64,000 nucleotides of DNA from Planctomycetota bacterium. GTDB taxonomy: Bacteria; Planctomycetota; Planctomycetia; Pirellulales; PLA5. How positions within the stretch are numbered: the stretch's first letter is position 1; each line of letters begins with the position of its first letter. This document shows positions 58,136 through 64,000 of this stretch, piece after piece. The position numbers and the translations under genes were made by a program. The notes beneath the pieces were generated by a model. The model did no database searches. It was not told where the DNA came from and saw only the letters and a list, made by a program, of their open reading frames with translations. The stretch is taken from contig QEVJ01000002.1 of assembly GCA_003576845.1 (NCBI GenBank), positions 57,868-121,867 on the forward strand, given 5' to 3'.

Positions 58136-60550
58136 CTACTGCCGCAACGAGTACAACAAGATATTGAGCGCGATCTTGGCCGCGTCTTCGCGGGCGTAGC
58201 CGGGAAATTGGAGCGACTCGAACGATTCGAGCGCGCAACTCAAGTCGTACGGCGAGAACACGACGCCGTAGCGGTCGTCGAACTTGATGCCTTCTAGCCG
58301 CGGTGGGATGCGGCTGGTCTTCACCGTCCGCTGCTCCCCCGCTGCGGGCGCAACCGGCTCGCGAAACGTCACTTCCGCGACGTCGAACGCCTCGAACCGG
58401 TTCGTCGCGTCCGGTTTGATCATCGGGTGCGTCGCCTCGATCGGCTCGAGCGGTTTCGCCGGAAAGATTTTGCTCATCTCGATGCGAAACGCCTTGCCGA
58501 ACTCCGGACTGCTCGAAAGCGCGTCGACCATCAGCGTCCCGCCGTTCTCGACGAAGTGCTTGAGCCGCTGCCGCTCTTCGGCCGAGAACGAAAAGTCGCG
58601 CTTGCCGTGCATGAACACGAGGTGATACTCGAACAACCGCGGATCGCCCAGATCGACCAGCTCCTTTTCGGCCCGAATGTCCATCTTCAAGTGCTCGCTG
58701 GCGAGCGCGGCAAGGCGTTCGAGCGCGTGGGGCGCGTCGTTGCAGCCGCCTTCGTGCCGCAGCTTGGCGATCGCAATCGCGCCCCGCGACGTGTTCGCCA
58801 CCGCGGTCGTCGTCGGGCGCCGGTAGTTTTCGTACTTGAACTTCACCTTGCGATTCGTCGCATAAGCGAGCACATTCGCGCCCAAACCCAAACAGAAGTC
58901 GATTTCCGCTTGTACGTTGTCGGGATACTTCACGTCGCGTCCTGCCTTCGACAACTCCCACCACGCCGACAGCGGTCGCGGGCAATACACCACGCCCAAT
59001 CGGCAGCCCGCGTTCAAGCCGAACAGCGGATGGCGCGGCAGGAACTCCGGCTTGAGCACTTCATCGGCATTCCAGATCGGGTGCGACGGATCGTCGAGCG
59101 GTTCGAGCGTCATGCCCGGAAACATCTCGGCGAGCGCCGCGCGAAACGCCTCGTCGAACTGCGCCCCGCCGCAGGTGTTTTCCGCAAAGATGAAGCCGCC
59201 CTGATCGACGTAAGCCCGCAGCCGCTTCTTCATGTCGGCGTCGAGTTCGATCGGGTTCTTGCCGCCGATGAACAGCACCGGCGTCTGCTGCAAGTCGGCG
59301 AGCGTCGAGTTCTCCGACCGCATCACCTGCCACGTGAGGTTCAAGTCCGGCTGTAACTTCCGCCATCGCGCTTCGACAAATTCGGTCAGGTTGCCGACGT
59401 CGTGCCGATGCTGATTCCAGTCGTCCCCTTTGCCGTGCTGCAATTCGGCCATCAGCACCGGCCGCTGCCCCTTCGAGAGGAACAACAGGGCAAAGCTCGT
59501 CGCCACGTTCTCGTCGTGCTCGCCGAGTCCTTCGCCGATCCACTTGCCGGTCAGCGCGTCGGGCCGATTCGTTCCCTGGGCGAGCAGATACGTCCCTTCG
59601 CGATACCAGTCGTGATCGCCGATCCAGCGCTCGGACGTAAGCCGGCCCACTCGCTCAAGAGCATACAAGTAATACAGATGCGACCGGCGCGAACCGGCGT
59701 CGCCGTGTCCGCGGCCCGGATTGCCCGACACCGTGAAGTTCCGCTTCAGCCACGCCATGCCCTTGGCGACGGGATCGTTCGGATCGTTGGGCGTGCGGCC
59801 GCAGCAGGCGACCTGATTGTTCTCGACTCGGGCGTCGGCCTCGTAAAGCCGCCCCTGGCACATGATGACCGACGCGATTCCGGCGCAGGTCATGCTTCCG
59901 GTGCCGGGCTGATAGTTGCCGCGTTTGCCGTCGCCCGCTTCGTCGCGGACGTCGCCGTTGAGATAGCCCCACGAGCCGTCGTTGTTCTGTGCCCGCTTCC
60001 AGTAGTCGAGGGCCAGCTCCCACGTGCGGCGATTGACTTTCACGCCCGCCCGTTCAGCTTCGTACAGCGCGAGGACGGCAAACTGGGCGTTCGAGTTGTC
60101 GCCGGAGCCGGTCGTTGGATAATTCCAGCAACCGCGATTACGGCCCGCCTTGAGCTGGACCTTTTCGAGCCAGTCGACGTCCTTGCCAATTTGCAGCAAG
60201 TGCTTCTTGGGATCGGCCTGGCACAACACCATCGCGTGCAGCGATACGGTATAGACCGAGCCGAGATCGTCCGGGCTGAGCTGCCGCAGCTTGCGGAGCG
60301 ACGCCGCGATGACCGGATCGTCCGCCGGCACGCCGCAGTTGAGCATCGACAGCGTACACAGCGCCGTGACGCCGTAAGGATGTCCGGGATGATCCGGCCA
60401 GATGCCGTCCTTCTGGCTCCGCTTGAGATACGCCACGCCGCCGTCGATGGCCTTCTTGACGGCGGCCGGATCGAGGTCGTTCGCCCACGATTGCGGCACG
60501 ACCGCGAAAATCGCCAAGATCGCAACGAGCGAAATCATCCAGCGTGGCAT
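58136..60550 (-). CDS. Exported toroid-repeat protein with two DUF4159 domains
   Basis: This 804-residue protein has an N-terminal signal segment (MISLVAILAIFAVVPQSWA). An alpha/alpha-toroid region follows, akin to prenyltransferase or squalene cyclase repeats (GGVAYLKRSQKDGIWP, LALDYWKRAQNNDGSWGYLN). Two DUF4159 glutamine-amidotransferase-like folds end it (FIGGKNPIELDADMKKRLRA and VFMHGKRDFSFSAEERQRLK). Such genes accompany planctomycete MoxR/DUF58 loci. No catalytic Cys-His pair is evident. ATG 60550 has AGG seven bases before it; a GTG 13 codons earlier is possible. Confidence 0.85.
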   Translation of the reverse strand: MPRWMISLVAILAIFAVVPQSWANDLDPAAVKKAIDGGVAYLKRSQKDGIWPDHPGHPYGVTALCTLSMLNCGVPADDPVIAASLRKLRQLSPDDLGSVYTVSLHAMVLCQADPKKHLLQIGKDVDWLEKVQLKAGRNRGCWNYPTTGSGDNSNAQFAVLALYEAERAGVKVNRRTWELALDYWKRAQNNDGSWGYLNGDVRDEAGDGKRGNYQPGTGSMTCAGIASVIMCQGRLYEADARVENNQVACCGRTPNDPNDPVAKGMAWLKRNFTVSGNPGRGHGDAGSRRSHLYYLYALERVGRLTSERWIGDHDWYREGTYLLAQGTNRPDALTGKWIGEGLGEHDENVATSFALLFLSKGQRPVLMAELQHGKGDDWNQHRHDVGNLTEFVEARWRKLQPDLNLTWQVMRSENSTLADLQQTPVLFIGGKNPIELDADMKKRLRAYVDQGGFIFAENTCGGAQFDEAFRAALAEMFPGMTLEPLDDPSHPIWNADEVLKPEFLPRHPLFGLNAGCRLGVVYCPRPLSAWWELSKAGRDVKYPDNVQAEIDFCLGLGANVLAYATNRKVKFKYENYRRPTTTAVANTSRGAIAIAKLRHEGGCNDAPHALERLAALASEHLKMDIRAEKELVDLGDPRLFEYHLVFMHGKRDFSFSAEERQRLKHFVENGGTLMVDALSSSPEFGKAFRIEMSKIFPAKPLEPIEATHPMIKPDATNRFEAFDVAEVTFREPVAPAAGEQRTVKTSRIPPRLEGIKFDDRYGVVFSPYDLSCALESFESLQFPGYAREDAAKIALNILLYSLRQ

Positions 60551-60894
60551 AACCTGGTTCCCCCCGACGAGCGACCTCGCAATCGACACAAATATCTTAG
60601 GATTCAGAGGTTATGGCGGCAACCGCGAAGCCGTCGCGTTGCTGGGGCCAGGACGCGGCTCTAGAATGACGGCGAGAGGTGTTAACGTTCAAGTTTTAAG
60701 TTTCAAGGCTCAAATAAGGTCGAAGGCCGAAGGTTTAAGGCGTCAAGCGCCAACTTCAGTTAACGCGCGGGGCGCCGTCACTTGAACCTTGGACCTTAAG
60801 CCTTATTTGAGCCTTGAAACTTGAGCCTTGAAACTTAGACCGTTAGCCTTTTCTTCGCCGTTGCCACCCTCGCCCCCCTCAAGCACTGCCGCCG
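60551..60894. promoter_or_regulatory. Divergent intergenic region between the DUF4159 gene and moxR
   Basis: This 344-base gap should hold promoters for both divergent genes. Most of its length (60688-60840) is the repeat described separately. No gene or clear promoter boxes were seen in the remainder. Confidence 0.45.
60688..60840. repeat. Perfect 22-bp inverted repeat (CAAATAAGG family) in the DUF4159-moxR gap
   Basis: Arms at 60698-60719 and 60801-60822 are perfectly complementary. Flanking words TTCAAGTTTTAAG and CTTGAGCCTTGAAAC extend it. It matches the repeat at 22572-22731. Confidence 0.85.
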
Positions 60895-61944
<1,050 letters not shown>

Positions 61945-62042
61945 GGCATGTCGGCAAATAGACATTTAAGAACTCGTTTGCTTTCCGCTCCTTGAACAAG
62001 CGGATTGCGTCGATCTCTCATTTTCCTGTGGAGACCAATCAA

Positions 62043-62987
62043 ATGAGCACAGTTATGGACGACGTGTCGACATCGCCCGAAAGCGAGTCTCCTGGCAACT
62101 GGCAAGCCATCGTCGGCCGATGGACCAACGGCGACCAATGTGCGTATGAGGGACCGATTCTCGATCAGGACGGAATCGGGCTATTCCTCAACGCCAAGCG
62201 CGTCAAAGACGGCGCAATTACGTCGAACGTGAAGCTTTCCGAAGCCAGTGAAACCTCTGGAGGCGTTTTCTTTGGCTTCAGCTCGCGAAATAAACCTTAC
62301 GTCGGCGCGGCCTTGGGCGCATTCGAACGAGCGTTTTCCATATTCCAATTCGTTCCTGGGCTAGGTTTCGTGTCGCTGGCCGACGGCGGTCATATTTCCA
62401 ACCTTCGGCCGGATGTCGAACACGAATTGCGAGTCTCTTTCGTAGGCCAACGAGTGCAATTGCAGATTGACCAAGTCGATGTACTTGAGACGGTCGTTCC
62501 GACTCCGATGGAAGGTTCCGGGTGGGGACTTTATGCCTATGGCCGCAAGCCGATTTCTTATTCGGACATGACGATTACGCGACATGCGCCTCGACTATTT
62601 GTAGTGATGCCCTTCGAGGAACCGTTCAATACGCTTTACCAGGATGTAATTCAGACTGTCGCGAAGGACCTCGAATTCAAAGTCATTCGAGTAGATGAGA
62701 TCTATGCTCCGGGAATCATTCTCGAAGATATTCGTCGCCAGATCGATGAAGCTCACGTAATTGTCGCCGAGATCAGCACGAACAACCCTAACGTATTCTA
62801 CGAGTTGGGGTATGCACACGCTCTGCGAAAGCCGGTTGTTCTGCTTGCGCGGCGTTCTCCCGAGAAGAAGCTGCCATTCGATATTAGCGCGTATCGAGTG
62901 ATCTTCTATGACGATTCGATCGGTGGCAAGAAATTCGTGGAAGAGCATTTGCGTCGCCACCTCGAAGCGGTGCTTCGCGACCGTTAG
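62043..62987 (+). CDS. Two-domain protein: concanavalin/LamG-like N-terminus and TIR/nucleoside-deoxyribosyltransferase-like C-terminus
   Basis: This 314-residue protein has no close family name that I recognise. Residues about 15-185 look like a beta-sandwich (GIGLFLNAKRVKDGAI, GGVFFGFSSRNKPY, ELRVSFVGQRVQLQID), akin to the 3-keto-glycoside hydrolase or LamG folds. Residues about 190-310 hold a Rossmann-like domain: RLFVVMPFEEPFN, ILEDIRRQIDEAHVIVAEIS and NPNVFYELGYAHALRKPVVL. The YELGYAHAL Glu fits the nucleophile of nucleoside deoxyribosyltransferases and the TIR-like effectors of prokaryotic defence. In 62641-62700 I count 26 G/C of 60, well below the neighbours. ATG 62043 has GGAG upstream. 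It starts 98 bases after moxR and ends 15 bases before the DUF58 gene. Confidence 0.75.
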   Translation: MSTVMDDVSTSPESESPGNWQAIVGRWTNGDQCAYEGPILDQDGIGLFLNAKRVKDGAITSNVKLSEASETSGGVFFGFSSRNKPYVGAALGAFERAFSIFQFVPGLGFVSLADGGHISNLRPDVEHELRVSFVGQRVQLQIDQVDVLETVVPTPMEGSGWGLYAYGRKPISYSDMTITRHAPRLFVVMPFEEPFNTLYQDVIQTVAKDLEFKVIRVDEIYAPGIILEDIRRQIDEAHVIVAEISTNNPNVFYELGYAHALRKPVVLLARRSPEKKLPFDISAYRVIFYDDSIGGKKFVEEHLRRHLEAVLRDR

Positions 62988-63002
62988 CAACAGCCGGCGC
63001 TC

Positions 63003-63902
63003 ATGCCCACCGTCGAAAAGTACCTCAAACCCGACGTTATCCGCCAGATCGCCCGGCTTGACTTGCGCGCTCAGTTCATCGTCAAGGGCTTCTTTCAAGG
63101 TCTGCACGCCAGTCCCTATCACGGCTTTTCCGTCGAGTTCAGCGAGCATCGCAAATACACGCAGGGCGACAACCCGCAGGACATCGACTGGCTCGTCTAC
63201 GCCAAGACCGACAAGTATTACATCAAGAAGTTCGAGGCCGAAACGAACATCACCGGATACCTCGTGATGGACCTGAGCCAGTCGATGGGCTACACGTATC
63301 GCCAGGACGTCACGAAGTTCGACTACGCGATCTGCCTTGCCGCGGCCCTCTGCTATCTGATGGTCCACCAGCAAGACCCCGTCGGCCTCGTTACGTTCGA
63401 CCAGAAAATCCGCGCCAGCGTCCCGCCGAAATCGAAACGCACGCACATCGGCACCGTCCTTTCGACGCTCGCCAACTTGCGGCCCACCGGCGAGACCGAC
63501 ATCGCCGCCAGTCTCACGCAGCTCGACGCGATGCTCAAGCACCGCTCGCTCGTGATGCTGTTTTCCGACCTGCTCGCCGAGCCGCAGCCCGCCATCCAAT
63601 CGCTCCGCCGCCTGCGCCACGCGGGGCACGACGTGATCCTGTTCCACATTCTCGACGAAGCCGAAGTCCGCTTCCCCTTCGAGGGCGTCGCCGAGTTCGA
63701 AGACCCCGAAACGCACGAAGCCCTCGATCCCGTCGACGCGACCGGGATCCGGGCGGACTACCTGGCCGAAGTCAACGACTTCCGCGAAATGTTCCGCCGC
63801 GAATGCTTCCAAAGCGGTATCGACTACGTTCCGCTCGATACGAGCATGCAGTTCGACCGGGCCCTGGTGGAGTACCTGGTGATGCGGCGGGCGAGAGCGT
63901 GA
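63003..63902 (+). CDS. DUF58-domain (von Willebrand-like) protein
   Basis: This 299-residue protein has the DUF58 core GFSVEFSEHRKYTQGDNPQD followed by IDWLVYAKTDKYYIKKFEAE. A MIDAS-like DLSQSMG in VMDLSQSMGYTYR and LVMLFSDLLAEP complete a von Willebrand fold. Such proteins work with MoxR ATPases in chaperone or envelope tasks. No strong ribosome-binding site precedes ATG 63003, so translation may depend on coupling with the gene 15 bases before. Confidence 0.95.
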   Translation: MPTVEKYLKPDVIRQIARLDLRAQFIVKGFFQGLHASPYHGFSVEFSEHRKYTQGDNPQDIDWLVYAKTDKYYIKKFEAETNITGYLVMDLSQSMGYTYRQDVTKFDYAICLAAALCYLMVHQQDPVGLVTFDQKIRASVPPKSKRTHIGTVLSTLANLRPTGETDIAASLTQLDAMLKHRSLVMLFSDLLAEPQPAIQSLRRLRHAGHDVILFHILDEAEVRFPFEGVAEFEDPETHEALDPVDATGIRADYLAEVNDFREMFRRECFQSGIDYVPLDTSMQFDRALVEYLVMRRARA

Positions 63903-63906
63903 GGGT

Positions 63907-63997
63907 CGAGGACGAAATAACCTCCCGAACCCGCCGGTGCTAGCACGACCTGTGCAGCAAATACGGCATCTCAATTTGGGATGTTATTTAATCCTCG
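63907..63997. repeat. 15-bp inverted repeat after the DUF58 gene
   Basis: CGAGGACGAAATAAC (63907-63921) pairs with 63983-63997 with two mismatches across a 61-base gap. No gene start was found in the last 98 bases of the window. Confidence 0.5.
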
Positions 63998-64000
63998 ATC

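Overview
The window looks like chromosome from a planctomycete, most likely of the Pirellulales type. The evidence is high GC content, giant secreted proteins that open with an Arg-rich LExRxL(L) signature and end in dockerin-like calcium loops, a DUF1587/1592/1588/1585 cytochrome protein, a DUF4159 protein next to MoxR and DUF58 genes, and an alternative complex III operon. No rRNA, tRNA, CRISPR array, integrase or transposase was seen.

Layout. Positions 1-1721 (minus): a truncated pabB-like gene and mobB. Positions 2141-11226 (plus): two giant exported proteins, an M6-like metalloprotease with six PPC repeats and a beta-helix protein. Positions 11474-16224 (plus): a double-ACT protein, an exported beta-propeller and a membrane patatin. 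Positions 16339-20604 (minus): the DUF1592-type cytochrome protein. Positions 20828-28316: housekeeping genes (ribH, rho, coaE, polA, all minus) with two small uncharacterised genes. Positions 28637-30332: a hypothetical exported protein, a GYD protein and an Rrf2 regulator.

Positions 30523-48847 (plus) form the metabolic core. A diheme cytochrome c, narG, narH, narJ, narI and two NarK-type transporters run directly into all six alternative complex III genes (actABCDEF), mostly with stop/start overlaps. This suggests one respiratory unit in which quinol is oxidised by ACIII or NarI and nitrate is reduced by NarGH. It is followed by nitrosative-stress type genes: a hemerythrin, the di-iron Fe-S repair protein Ric and a radical SAM/SPASM enzyme.

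Positions 51638-56371 (minus) encode a third giant surface protein with cadherin-like, C-type-lectin-like and legume-lectin-like regions. Then come wrbA, a riboflavin synthase, the DUF4159 protein, moxR and DUF58. A two-domain gene at 62043-62987 sits between moxR and DUF58. It joins a concanavalin-like N-terminus to a TIR/nucleoside-deoxyribosyltransferase-like C-terminus, has locally low GC, and is the best candidate here for an undescribed sensor-effector (possibly defence) protein.

A genome-scale pattern also shows in the gaps. At least six families of word-like inverted repeats recur between genes, including one inside the nar operon between narG and narH.
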